The notes under the pieces are model-generated. The model saw nothing but the letters and a program-made list of their open reading frames with translations, made no database searches and was not told the DNA's origin. DNA of 64,000 nucleotides from Micromonospora coerulea (GTDB lineage Bacteria; Actinomycetota; Actinomycetes; Mycobacteriales; Micromonosporaceae): contig NZ_JAEMUW010000005.1 of the NCBI RefSeq assembly GCF_016598485.1, positions 244,034 through 308,033 of the forward strand. The letters are read 5' to 3'. Position numbers and translations under genes: made by a program. Numbering within the stretch: position 1 is the stretch's first letter; each line of letters starts with the position of its first letter. Positions 47,674-56,408 of the stretch are shown here, in pieces.

Positions 47674-48291
47674 TCAGGAGACCCTGACGATCTTGCACGT
47701 AATCGCGCCCGACGTAGACGCGTTCAGGATCGTCGACTCCTCACCGCGGACGGTGTCGCCGGCGGGAACGCTGCCGACGTACGCGGTGTCGGTGTCGAGG
47801 CGGGCACCGGACGCATCCCGGTACTCCACCTTCAACGTGACCCGCCGGGCCTCGCTGCCGGTGTTCTTCACCGTGTACCCGATCGTCGCGACCGAGCCGG
47901 TGCCAGTGCAGGAGGTGACCTGCACGTCGAGCTGCTCCACGGCGTTGCGGTCGCTGATCCGGCCGATCGTCACCAGGCCGACACAGATGAAGCCGAGGAA
48001 CGCGACGGAGCCGAAGACGATGAGGAAGATTCCACCGGGTGTCCCCCAGAAGCTCTTCTTCCGCGGCGGCAAGGGCGGGTAGAAGCCGGGGCCGCTCGTG
48101 GCCGGGTAGATCGGCGGCTGCCCGGGCGAGGCCGGGCCGGCGGAGGTCGGGGCATACGGATGCGCGTATGGACCCGTTTGGTGGGGCGGCTGGTATGGAC
48201 CGGCCTGGTGGGGCGGGTATGGACCGGCCTGGTGGGGCGGCGGGTATCCGCCGGGCGGGGGCGGTGGAGTGGGCGCGGTCATGGCGGGCAC
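47674..48291 (-). CDS. Pro-rich single-span protein with FxLYD-like ectodomain
   Basis: 205 aa. Long PPPHQAGPYPP-type cytoplasmic head, one helix (GIFLIVFGSVAFLGFICVGLV), then a beta-sandwich with two Cys (VTSCTGTGSVATIGYTVKN ... AITCKIVRV) like FxLYD/DUF4352-type domains. Surface protein of unknown role; topology matches its neighbour 45465-46280. Confidence 0.72.
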   Translation of the reverse strand: MPAMTAPTPPPPPGGYPPPHQAGPYPPHQAGPYQPPHQTGPYAHPYAPTSAGPASPGQPPIYPATSGPGFYPPLPPRKKSFWGTPGGIFLIVFGSVAFLGFICVGLVTIGRISDRNAVEQLDVQVTSCTGTGSVATIGYTVKNTGSEARRVTLKVEYRDASGARLDTDTAYVGSVPAGDTVRGEESTILNASTSGAITCKIVRVS

Positions 48292-48865
48292 CGTACCTCC
48301 TGTCGTTGCTGCTAGCTGTCGGCTCGGTCCCGTCGGCAGGCTTTCCGTCCATTCGGTCGCCTGCTCTCTGTCCGGCCCTCGGCGGTGGCGGCGCTATTCG
48401 GCCCGCTGAAGGCACTGTCCGGCCTGACCACGCCGGCACCTCCGGCCGGGCTTGGCCGCATCGACAGCCGAGCTCTGCACGCCCGGTCCCCGGCTGTCGG
48501 CGCCCGTCGCTAACGACGGGGTCCGTCGGCGTCGCTGGCCTCGGGCCATCGTCCGGCGTTGGTCCTTTGTGGGGGGCTTTGTCCACGCCGGTTGCTGTCA
48601 CCGCCGCTGTCGACGGCAACAGGAGACGCCACGCGTGGCAGACTGGCCGGCAGGCAGCAGGGTCGTCCGCGCGGTAATGGGCGGGACTCGGGGTGCGATC
48701 TGGGCCGTCAGCCCTGCTGCCCTCACGAATGCTGTCGTGACTGTTTCGTCCCGAAGGAACGCTCAAGGTCGCCTCACCAGCGCCGAAACGCGCCGTCACC
48801 CGCGTCAGCGGTCCGTCGACGTCCATGCCGTCCAGCGTTACGCCCCTCGGTCGTCACCCAGTTGG
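48292..48865. other. Gene-poor stretch with two degraded att-like footprints
   Basis: 574 nt. TGCTGTC/CGCTGTC pair at 48593-48599 and 48605-48611 (period 12) follows a degraded GGGGTCCGTCGGCGTCGC body (copy F). A second pair GTCACCCA/GTCACTCA at 48853-48860 and 48865-48872 matches that at 34810-34830. Confidence 0.5.
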
Positions 48866-49105
48866 TCACTCACCCGGTCGAGGCCGAAGGCGCACCTGAT
48901 GGTTGTGAGCTACGTGGTCGGCAACGACACCAACGATGATGTCACCGATGGCCGGCAGCTCCTCTCCGATTGGCAGCTGAGAGATCTCCAACAGGCCCAC
49001 GGCATCTGGGTGACCCTCGATCTCGACGAAGACTCCGAAGGGCATCTGCGCCAGGACTCGGCCGCCGACGTCGGTGCCGACCGGCAGGGCTGCAACGCAT
49101 CGCAC
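48866..49105 (-). CDS. Small S1-like RNA-binding-fold protein
   Basis: 79 aa from GTG 49105 (start uncertain). Reads VGTDVGGRVLAQMPFGVFVEI ... GLLEISQLP, a good S1-domain pattern (G-V/I-V-x6-FG-x-FV). Unknown partner; part of the element. Confidence 0.55.
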   Translation of the reverse strand: MRCVAALPVGTDVGGRVLAQMPFGVFVEIEGHPDAVGLLEISQLPIGEELPAIGDIIVGVVADHVAHNHQVRLRPRPGE

Positions 49106-49267
49106 CGAGGCACTCTCAGCTTGGGAATCGCCTTGATCTACACGGGGAGTGACCGATATCAAGGGGGTCTCAACACAGAGCGTTGATGCACCGTGCAGTG
49201 GCCCGCCGCTGCTGACTGGCGTTGGCCGTTGCATCGGGCACGGAACGGGCACGACGGAGGCTAGACC

Positions 49268-49624
49268 ATGGAGATCACTTCTGGTGGCACCCCAGGGCCT
49301 CGTCTTGCCGACGATCTAGCCGATCTCGACAACAACGTCTATGGCCGCCTCCACCATGCCCCAAGAGTGAAGGTCCTGGCTGAGATGTTCGTGCTTGCAG
49401 GCTGGCGCGCCCGCGCAACCTCGTGGACCGAGTATGAGGTGGAGAACGAGTGGGTGTGCATCGAACTAGTCGAGGCATCACCCGATGAACGCCTCTTCAG
49501 CGGCGTCGTTGATCCGTCCCGCGTCGACGCGCTCGGCGCCATCCTCGCTGGTTTGGGTCTGCGCTACTCGATCGAACTGTGGAGCGACGACCGAGCGACC
49601 CTTCTGCGGGAACTCGCCGAATGA
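49268..49624 (+). CDS. Hypothetical small soluble protein
   Basis: 118 aa. Mixed alpha/beta, acidic (ADDLADLDNNVYGRLHHAPR ... WVCIELVEASPDERLFSGVV). It has the size and composition of small immunity-type proteins, but no family can be named. Confidence 0.6.
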   Translation: MEITSGGTPGPRLADDLADLDNNVYGRLHHAPRVKVLAEMFVLAGWRARATSWTEYEVENEWVCIELVEASPDERLFSGVVDPSRVDALGAILAGLGLRYSIELWSDDRATLLRELAE

Positions 49625-49825
49625 CTCGTTCGGTGTGAAGGAACGATCACTGGGCGGTGAGCTGGGGGAGCGGCTTGGTTGAGCTGCACGAGCGGTCCGC
49701 CAACGTCCAGCGGCGTCCGTCCTTGCCCGCTTTCCCCTTTGATCCGGCGGGATGGCCCCGGCTGGCACTCCCATGACATGCTGGCGCTAGGGCTCTGTCC
49801 TATCTGAAGTGGGGGGTCATAGGGA

Positions 49826-50554
49826 ATGCGTGAGGACGTCCGGCTGCGGCGCCTGGAGGTGCAGGTGCACTACGACACCTCCTTCCTCTGGCTCGACACC
49901 CGCGGTGCCCTGGGACAGGCATGGGGTTATTCCGGACGATTCGGACGCTGGCGGTTAGAACCTGAGGCTCTGGTGCTGGTCGGCGAGCACGAGACGGAAA
50001 ACAATTTCGGCTCATTCGGCATGAGGCAAGCCTCCCTGGTAACGGAGGGAGGGAACGGCTGGGATTCCGCCTTCGATTTTGCCTACAGATGGATAGACGA
50101 TTGCATGACCGCCGTGAGGCACATGCCCATTATCAGGCGCGTCTATATGAAGGTGGTACAGCTTCAGCCACTGAAGAACGAGTCCGAACGGTCAAAGATT
50201 CAATCCTCACTAGTGAAGCGGTTCCCAGGAATTGATGAATTCAATCCAGATGCCAATGCGGCCCTAAATAGCGGAGTCAGCTACAACTCTTCGATCAACT
50301 CTCAGTATGGACAAAGGTTGTCAACGATGGTTATCGGAGTGATGAAGCCCGAACAGCGCGCGGCTCAGTTACTTCGCGAACTTCCAGACGACGGACCGGT
50401 TGGAGATTTCGGCTACATGGCGGACTTCGATCAGAGGTTGGAGTGCAGGGCGGAAGACCTTAAACCCATCTTGACCGAGATGCGCCGGCAAGCGCGATCA
50501 ACTGACCAGCACATCAGGTCCCGAGTACTTATCCCGGTGATCAAGAATGCCTAG
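49826..50554 (+). CDS. Hypothetical protein, first gene of low-GC module
   Basis: 242 aa, soluble, with N-terminal beta-rich half (LRRLEVQVHYDTSFLWLDTRG) and a helical C-terminus. Codon and base use are clearly lower in GC than neighbours. Overlaps the next gene by 8 nt. Loosely resembles TIGR04255-type proteins in layout only; no function can be given. Confidence 0.65.
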   Translation: MREDVRLRRLEVQVHYDTSFLWLDTRGALGQAWGYSGRFGRWRLEPEALVLVGEHETENNFGSFGMRQASLVTEGGNGWDSAFDFAYRWIDDCMTAVRHMPIIRRVYMKVVQLQPLKNESERSKIQSSLVKRFPGIDEFNPDANAALNSGVSYNSSINSQYGQRLSTMVIGVMKPEQRAAQLLRELPDDGPVGDFGYMADFDQRLECRAEDLKPILTEMRRQARSTDQHIRSRVLIPVIKNA

Positions 50555-51008
50555 CAACGAAGTAGATCTCGGACTCGTCCATCTAACCGACGACTCAGTT
50601 CGCACCATCAGGCGTCCGTCCTTGGCGGAGAGCGTCGATAACAAGATTGCTCCAGAGGTTGAGCCCCCGGGTCAGTCCAATAAGAAGACACAGCTCAGCG
50701 GCGCGCCAGTTTCAACTTCGCCCAGCATCATCTACGAGGGTGACTCTTACTCGCTCAACGATCTGCTAGCTAGCCACCAGGTGGTTTCAGCTGTCCTACT
50801 TAGAGATACGCCGAAACCGCAGGTCGGCAAACTGTACGAACGCCTCTGGACCGCCCTAGCAGTTTTCTCGTTCGCATGGGGAGTTATTGCCGCGTTGTCG
50901 TTTACGGTACAAGAATTTCCCCTGACACCTTCGGCAGCCACATTTGGGGTTTTCGCAACAGTGGGCCTCGTTCTAACGTTACGAAAGCTAGGTAGGGCGG
51001 AGTCATAG
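50547..51008 (+). CDS. Hypothetical two-helix membrane protein, second gene of module
   Basis: 153 aa. A polar N-terminal ~85 residues, then two helices (LWTALAVFSFAWGVIAALSF; ATFGVFATVGLVLTL). Coupled by overlap to the gene before and closely followed by the next. Low GC. Confidence 0.65.
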   Translation: MPSNEVDLGLVHLTDDSVRTIRRPSLAESVDNKIAPEVEPPGQSNKKTQLSGAPVSTSPSIIYEGDSYSLNDLLASHQVVSAVLLRDTPKPQVGKLYERLWTALAVFSFAWGVIAALSFTVQEFPLTPSAATFGVFATVGLVLTLRKLGRAES

Positions 51009-51040
51009 AGATTCCCAAGACCCCGAATCCCCTCCGGGAG

Positions 51041-51298
51041 TTGGCGAAGATCGTCAAAGAGATGCTGGGTGTTGAGTTCCAGACAGACGCTGGGAGGATA
51101 AACGCACTCTCGATGATTACCGGCCTCGTGGTGGTTGTCCTCATGGGAGCGGGAGATCTATTCGTCAAGGTTTGGCATTCCATCCATCCGTCAGCTCCAG
51201 CCCCCGACGGAACCATCCAAACCCTACTGCTGTTCTTCGGCTTCTGCTTCCTGTGCATGATCATGGTGACTATTTGCGAACGCAATCGAGGCAAATAG
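51041..51298 (+). CDS. Hypothetical small membrane protein, third gene of module
   Basis: 85 aa. Helix near residues 23-40 (LSMITGLVVVVLMGAGDLFV) and another near the C-terminus (TLLLFFGFCFLCMIMVTICE). TTG start is uncertain; the frame is open further upstream but lacks a better start codon. Confidence 0.55.
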   Translation: MAKIVKEMLGVEFQTDAGRINALSMITGLVVVVLMGAGDLFVKVWHSIHPSAPAPDGTIQTLLLFFGFCFLCMIMVTICERNRGK

Positions 51299-51900
51299 AC
51301 CTCCGCTCGCGGAATCGCCATCCCGTCTGCCATCGACCCGCCCTCGGGGGAGCGGGCCACCGCCCGGCCCGCCACGTAAGCGGACCTTGACACACGTTCG
51401 GGCGCTGGCGGGTCGGGCGGTGGTCTGCTCGGCTTGCCCGGGTCGACGCAGGCGGAATGGCCTACCGCGACCACCCACGGACCGTGACCCGCCGGCGGAG
51501 CCCCGGCCATCCTGGAGCCGGAGCGCCCCCGCCGGAGGCGCCCTAACCGCAACCCCGCGACCGCCGCCAGCTCGCCGACGCGGCCGGCGTGCGTTCCCCG
51601 ACGCCGCGCGGGTCTTGGCCGCGCGGCCCCGGCCGGCTGCCGGCCACCACACCACCGGTCAACGGTCTGTCGTTCTGTGGCGGCCCTCCGGGCTTCCCGC
51701 TGTCCGCGCCAGCCGCCGGGCGTTCTGCGTGGCCGGAGCGGAGCGACAGCGGAGCGCAGGTCGCGCGCCCTGGCGGCGGCGCGTGCGGCCCGTCAAGGGC
51801 CGCCTTGATAGACGTAAGGAAAGTCCTCCCACACGGCCGGCAGCCGGCTGCCCCGGATCGGCGACCGCTGGCGCCACCAGCGCTTCGATGGGTGCGGCCG
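51299..51900. other. Gene-poor GC-rich stretch before rep region
   Basis: 602 nt with several inverted repeats (for example 51347-51374, CGGGCC...GGCCCG) and a short TCAAGGGCCGCCTTGA palindrome near 51794-51809. No convincing gene. A candidate cis-acting locus (origin or transfer clt), unproven. Confidence 0.4.
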
Positions 51901-52269
51901 CTACTCGGCCTCGGCCAGGTAGCCGACATGCGGTGACCCAGCCGCTGAGCGCACGTTGTAACCCCAACGGCGCAACGCCTGCATGATCTTTTCAGCGCCG
52001 GCCGGGTTCGCCGAGTGGACGTACACCACGCCGATGTCGAACGGGCCCTCCTCAGACGCGGCCCGCTCCAACACCTCGACGACCGGCCAGATCGTGTCGT
52101 CCTCGCCGAGGTCGTGATCCAGCCACAGCTCGTCCAACCGCTGTCCGCGGTGTCGCTCCAGCGCCTCGATGCCGTCCCTGCTGGTGCGCGCCACCTGCGC
52201 CACCCGGCCATCGACGAACGAGCGCAGATCGTCAACCAGCACGATTCCCGGCAGCTTCTCGGTAGCCAC
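51901..52269 (-). CDS. cREC-type receiver domain protein (cyclic-phosphate processing family)
   Basis: 122 aa. GIVLVDDLRSFVDGR ... ELWLDHDLGEDDTIWPVVEVL ... DIGVVYVHSANPAGAEKI: receiver-like fold with LDHDLG in place of the phospho-Asp strand, as in cREC domains known from RNA-processing or signalling contexts. GTG at 52269 follows AAGGA. Function inferred from family only. Confidence 0.7.
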   Translation of the reverse strand: MATEKLPGIVLVDDLRSFVDGRVAQVARTSRDGIEALERHRGQRLDELWLDHDLGEDDTIWPVVEVLERAASEEGPFDIGVVYVHSANPAGAEKIMQALRRWGYNVRSAAGSPHVGYLAEAE

Positions 52270-52839
52270 GTCACCATCCTTGGACCAGCGCCCCGCCATC
52301 GCCACCGCTATTGCGGCCCGCATATGGCGTCGGACTACGGCGGGTTGACGTGTCGGTACCCGGTGCTACTCTGACGCTCGTCGAGCACGCCAGCGCGGCC
52401 TTCCGGCCGAATCGCTGGACTTGGCGTCGGAGATACCGAGCGGCCTTCCTGCCGCTGATGCGGGCCACGTCCCGCCGGCTCTCGATCGCACCGGCCGCTG
52501 CGCCGGTCGCCCGAATCCGCTGAGCAGCCCAGCACGGCCTTCCCTGCCGTCCACGATGGCCCGGATTCGTACACGTCCACGGGTGGGGCGGCCTGCGGCA
52601 ACCTCGCTGGATGCCGGCATCCCCGGCTCCCCACCCGTGCCGGGCTTGATCACCGAATGCACGAGCGCGAAAGGACACAACCCATCGGCGGAAAGTGGCG
52701 AGACCACCATTCCGCCCTCTGGCGTCAGCCGCCCTCTCAGCGGTGCCAGGAGACACGACGAACACCACCAGCGGACAGACGTCCACGGCTGGTGGTGCTT
52801 CGTCTCCCGTCCCTGCCACCCCCTGAAGAGGAGACAGCC
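52270..52839. other. Region upstream of rep
   Basis: 570 nt of non-coding sequence; the only clear structure is the hairpin at 52749-52807. Likely holds the rep promoter and possibly the replication origin. Confidence 0.4.
52749..52807 (+). promoter_or_regulatory. Hairpin in rep leader
   Basis: Nested stems: ACCACCAGC/GCTGGTGGT, CGAA/TTCG and GGAGA/TCTCC with small bulges, 32 nt before the rep start. Could be an attenuator or a plasmid-type leader control. Confidence 0.5.
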
Positions 52840-54408
52840 GTGTCCACCGCACTCACCCTGTACCGTCCCGGCTTCGCCGCTGGCCGGGACGCCCAGGCCC
52901 TGCATCGCGCCGCCTCGCCGGAGTTCTCCGGCTGGCTGGAGCACACGCGGGCCGCCGGCGGCTGCGCTCGCCCGGTCCGCCTCACCGGCACCATCGCCGC
53001 CGTCGACGCCGGCACAGGCCGCATCACCCGCCGGCTGCACACCGACGAGCTGCCCGACCGGGCGCTCTACAAGGCATGCGGCAACCGCCGCGAATCGCAC
53101 TGCCCGGACTGCGCCTGGGTCTACCAGGGCGACGCCTACCAAGTCGTCCACTGCGGCCTGACCGGCGGCAAGGGCGTCCCCGCCTCGGTCGGCCGGCACC
53201 CGGTCGTCTTCGCCACCTTCACCGCCCCGTCCTTCGGCGCGGTCCACCACCGGCACGTCCCCCGCCACACCTGCCGCGACCGGCAGCGCTGCGACTGCCG
53301 CCCCGCCCCCTGCCGCGCCCGCAGCAACGTCGGCACCTGCCGACACGGCCAGCCCGCGGCGTGCTTCGCCCGCCACGACGCCGACGATCCGCGGCTCGGG
53401 CAGCCGTTGTGCCTGGACTGCTACGACCACGCCCACCAGGTCGTCTGGAACGGGTTCTCCGGGGAGCTGTGGCGGCGCACCAAGCAGGCCATCGAACGCC
53501 ACCTCGCCGCCCTCTGCCGCCAACGCGGCATCCCGCTCCATCGGGTTGTCACGGCCTCCGGCAAGGTCCGCTGGGTGCCGCCCGTGCGGGTCTCCCACGG
53601 CAAGGTCGCCGAGATGCAACGTCGGGCAGCCGTGCACTTCCACGTCCTGCTGCGCCTCGACGGCGTCGATCCGGACGACCTGGATGCGCTCGTGCCGCCA
53701 CCGGCCTGCATTACCCTCGACGACCTAGAGGAAGCCGTCCGCGTCGCCGCCTGCCGGATCACCGTCTCCACACCCCCGCACCCCGACCGGCCGCAGGGCT
53801 GGTTGGTCGCCTGGGGCGAGCAGGTCGACGTCCGGCGCATCAACAGCGCTGGCGGCGAGCTGACCGACGGCACGGTAGCCGCCTACCTCGCCAAGTACGC
53901 CACCAAGGCCACCGAAGCCACCGGCCACTGCTCCACCCGCCTCACCCCGGCCACCATCGACGACTACGCCGACCCGGAAGGCGACCACCTCGCCCGCCTC
54001 ATCGACGCCTGCTGGCACCTCGGCAGGCCCAGCCCCACCAACACCGCCAGCGGCGCCCCAACCGCCGAGCAGCGTCAAGCCCGTCTTGACACCAAACCCA
54101 ACTCCTACGCCGGGCTGCGCCGATGGGCGCACATGCTCGGCTTCGGCGGCCACTTCCTCACCAAAGCCCGCCGCTACTCCGTCACCTTCGGCCTGCTCCG
54201 CGACACCCGCGCCACCTACCGCCGCACGGAAGACGACGAACCCGCCGACACCATCACCGTCGGCACCCTCACCTACATCGGTGCTGGCTGGCTCTCCGAA
54301 GGTGATGCCCTGCTCGCGAACACCGCCGCAAGACAGCGGCGGGAGGCCAGACGCATTGGCCGGGAAGAACTCGCCCACGAGGCCTGGCTCGCCGGGGCCG
54401 CCGCATGA
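52840..54408 (+). CDS. rep: Replication initiator protein (RepSA-like)
   Basis: 522 aa. Cys-rich N-terminal region (CPDCAWVYQGDAYQ; CGNRRESHC), a His-hydrophobe-His HFHVLLRLDG motif and TVAAYLAKYATKATE near 355-370, as in actinomycete RepSA initiators that drive rolling-circle replication of excised AICEs. GTG at 52840 has GAAGAGGAG upstream. First gene of rep-xis-int; overlaps xis by 4 nt. Confidence 0.85.
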   Translation: MSTALTLYRPGFAAGRDAQALHRAASPEFSGWLEHTRAAGGCARPVRLTGTIAAVDAGTGRITRRLHTDELPDRALYKACGNRRESHCPDCAWVYQGDAYQVVHCGLTGGKGVPASVGRHPVVFATFTAPSFGAVHHRHVPRHTCRDRQRCDCRPAPCRARSNVGTCRHGQPAACFARHDADDPRLGQPLCLDCYDHAHQVVWNGFSGELWRRTKQAIERHLAALCRQRGIPLHRVVTASGKVRWVPPVRVSHGKVAEMQRRAAVHFHVLLRLDGVDPDDLDALVPPPACITLDDLEEAVRVAACRITVSTPPHPDRPQGWLVAWGEQVDVRRINSAGGELTDGTVAAYLAKYATKATEATGHCSTRLTPATIDDYADPEGDHLARLIDACWHLGRPSPTNTASGAPTAEQRQARLDTKPNSYAGLRRWAHMLGFGGHFLTKARRYSVTFGLLRDTRATYRRTEDDEPADTITVGTLTYIGAGWLSEGDALLANTAARQRREARRIGREELAHEAWLAGAAA

Positions 54409-54602
54409 GCCGGAACCTCACCCCGCGCTGGTACTCACCCGCCGAGGTCGCCGTTCTGCTCGGCTTCGGCATCTCCAAGGTCAAGTCGAAGATCGCCACC
54501 GGCGAGCTGCGCTCCATCAAGGACGGCAAGTACCGCCGCATCCTCCCCGAATGGGTCGACGACTACATCCGCGAACAGGTCGAACGCCAGGAGGCCGCCT
54601 AA
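54405..54602 (+). CDS. xis: Excisionase (MerR/Xis-type HTH)
   Basis: 65 aa, single winged HTH: YSPAEVAVLLGFGISKVKSK and RRILPEWVDDYI. Coupled to rep (ATGA) and to int (TAATG). Expected to bias recombination toward excision. Confidence 0.88.
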   Translation: MSRNLTPRWYSPAEVAVLLGFGISKVKSKIATGELRSIKDGKYRRILPEWVDDYIREQVERQEAA

Positions 54603-55819
54603 TGCCGGGTCGCTCTCGCGCGAACGGGGAAGGGTCGATCTTCCCCTACCGCAACGGCTTCGCCGCCTACGTCTGGGTCGCCAAGCCCGACGGCAAGCGC
54701 ACCCGCAAGTACGTCTACGGGCAGACCCGTGAAGCAGTCCACGAAAAGTGGATCAGGCTGCACCAGCAGGCCAAGGCCGGGCCGGTCGTCACCCGCCTGC
54801 CCACCCTCGCCGGCTACCTCGACTCGTGGCTCCGCGATGTCGTCGAGCCGAACCTGGCCCCCGCCACGGCGGCCAACTACGACATGTTCGTCCGCCTCTA
54901 CATCACGCCGGGGCTGGGCTCCCGCCGCCTCGACAAGCTGACGGTCCGGGATGTGCAGACCTGGCTCAACCAGCTCCGGTCCGCCTGCCAGTGCTGCCTA
55001 CAGGGCAAGGACGCCGCCCGGCCTGAGGGCAAGCGGAAGTGCTGCGCCTCCGGCCGCTGCTGCCAACGGGCCGTCTCCGAACGGACCGCCCGCGACGCCT
55101 GGACGACGCTCCGCGCCGCGTTGAACAACGCCGTCCGGGACGAGCTGCTGACCCGAAACCCGGCAGCGCTGCTCCGGGTAGCCAAGCCCCGCCCGCGCAA
55201 GGACAAGCCGTGGTCCGTTAACGAGGTCCGCCAGTTCCTGGAATCGGCCCGCGCCGACGGCGACCCGCTCTACGCCGCGTACGTCCTGATCCTCGTGCTC
55301 GGGCTGCGCCGGGGTGAGGTGCTGGGCCTGCGATGGGAGGACGTCGACCTGGCCGCCAACGAGCTGTCGGTGGCCTACCAGCTCCAGCGCATCCGCCGGC
55401 AGCTCCTGCACCGGGAGACCAAGACCGAGGCGTCGAACGCCACCCTGCCCCTGCCGGCCATCTGCACCGCTGCCCTGCGGTCTCGCCAGGAAGATCAGAA
55501 GCGGCACCGGGAGCACGCCGGCCGGGCCTGGCAGGACAACGGCCTGGTCTTCACCACCCGGCTCGGGACGCCGATCGAGCCGAGGAACTTCCACCGGGAG
55601 TTCAAGACGCGCTGCCGCAAGGCGGGCGTCCGGGAGATCTCCGTGCACACCACCCGGCGCACCTGCGCCACCCTGCTGGTGGCCCTCGACGTGCACCCCC
55701 GGGTCATGATGCGGATCCTGCGGCACAGCCAGATCGCCGTGACCATGAACATCTACGCCCAGGTCGCCTCGGAGGCGACCGAAACCGCCCTCACCAGGCT
55801 CGGCGAGCAGTTCCTCTAG
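54602..55819 (+). CDS. int: Tyrosine-recombinase integrase
   Basis: 405 aa. SAM-like N-terminal domain, then a catalytic domain with R in LGLRRGEVLGL, HTTRRTCA (H-x-x-R), a later His in RHSQIAVTMNIY and the Tyr nucleophile. It has an unusual Cys-rich insert (CQCCLQGKDA ... KCCASGRCCQ) after the core-binding domain. Its gene ends 590 nt from the right att copy. An integrase tail relic at 32130-32185 shares its last residues. Confidence 0.95.
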   Translation: MPGRSRANGEGSIFPYRNGFAAYVWVAKPDGKRTRKYVYGQTREAVHEKWIRLHQQAKAGPVVTRLPTLAGYLDSWLRDVVEPNLAPATAANYDMFVRLYITPGLGSRRLDKLTVRDVQTWLNQLRSACQCCLQGKDAARPEGKRKCCASGRCCQRAVSERTARDAWTTLRAALNNAVRDELLTRNPAALLRVAKPRPRKDKPWSVNEVRQFLESARADGDPLYAAYVLILVLGLRRGEVLGLRWEDVDLAANELSVAYQLQRIRRQLLHRETKTEASNATLPLPAICTAALRSRQEDQKRHREHAGRAWQDNGLVFTTRLGTPIEPRNFHREFKTRCRKAGVREISVHTTRRTCATLLVALDVHPRVMMRILRHSQIAVTMNIYAQVASEATETALTRLGEQFL

Positions 55820-55831
55820 CCACAGCCAGCC

Positions 55832-56308
55832 TCATCCGTAGGCGTACTCGTCCACGTCAAGCTCCGCTCGCGTCAGTCGGAGGAACTCCAACACCCGGCC
55901 GTCAAGGTGCCAGCCAAACAACTGGTGCTGACCGGCGAGCTTCTCCAGTCCTTCGACCGGGCCGGTCAGGTCTTCTTCCTCGCCGTCCGGATGCTCGAAC
56001 ACACGGACGACTTGCAGCACGCTCGCGCCCGGCTCTCCATCGATGGCGTCCAGCTCTGCGGCAAGTCTGCCGATGCGTTCCGCGTGGTCGAAGAGCCGAT
56101 CCACGATCCGGTTGATCTGCTCGTCCACCGTCAACCCGGGCTTGCGACAGGTGATCTTCCACCGGTGGCTGGCGGGCCTGGGCGGGCTGGCCACGCGGCT
56201 GCCACGAACGGCAATCTCGTCTGCTTCGATGCCGAGCCTCGCCGTGATCTCGGCGGCCGAAACCCGCTCGGAGCTCAGCGCGAAGTACACGTACTGCGAG
56301 ACGATCAC
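55832..56308 (-). CDS. DUF4279 family protein
   Basis: 158 aa. N-terminal YFALSSERVSAAEITARLGIEAD matches the DUF4279 pattern, often found as small accessory or immunity-type proteins on mobile DNA. Convergent with int. Confidence 0.75.
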   Translation of the reverse strand: MIVSQYVYFALSSERVSAAEITARLGIEADEIAVRGSRVASPPRPASHRWKITCRKPGLTVDEQINRIVDRLFDHAERIGRLAAELDAIDGEPGASVLQVVRVFEHPDGEEEDLTGPVEGLEKLAGQHQLFGWHLDGRVLEFLRLTRAELDVDEYAYG

Positions 56309-56340
56309 CGAGGGACCCTACCTGCGCACGTACCTTCGGC

Positions 56341-56363
56341 GCTGCTGTACTCCACTGCTGTAC
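56341..56363 (+). promoter_or_regulatory. Candidate integrase arm-type sites near attR
   Basis: Tandem GCTGCTGTAC and CTGCTGTAC (period 13). They mirror the pair at 32696-32717 beside attL. Confidence 0.55.
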
Positions 56364-56368
56364 AAGAT

Positions 56369-56405
56369 CGAAAAAGGCCGTCTCCCACCACGGGAAACGG
56401 CCTTT
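56369..56405 (-). terminator. Terminator of tRNA-Ala
   Basis: Minus strand: AAAGGCCGTTTCC ... GGAGACGGCCTTTTT, a GC stem followed by a T-run directly after the tRNA 3' end. Confidence 0.85.
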
Positions 56406-56408
56406 GAA

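Noticed and set aside
46727..48082. Long plus frame over the HNH gene and beyond
   Set aside because: Arg/His/Pro-rich shadow; the HNH frame has a signal peptide and catalytic motif.
51543..52277. Alternative minus frame over the cREC gene
   Set aside because: Ser/Arg-rich shadow of the 51901-52269 frame, which has a clear receiver pattern.
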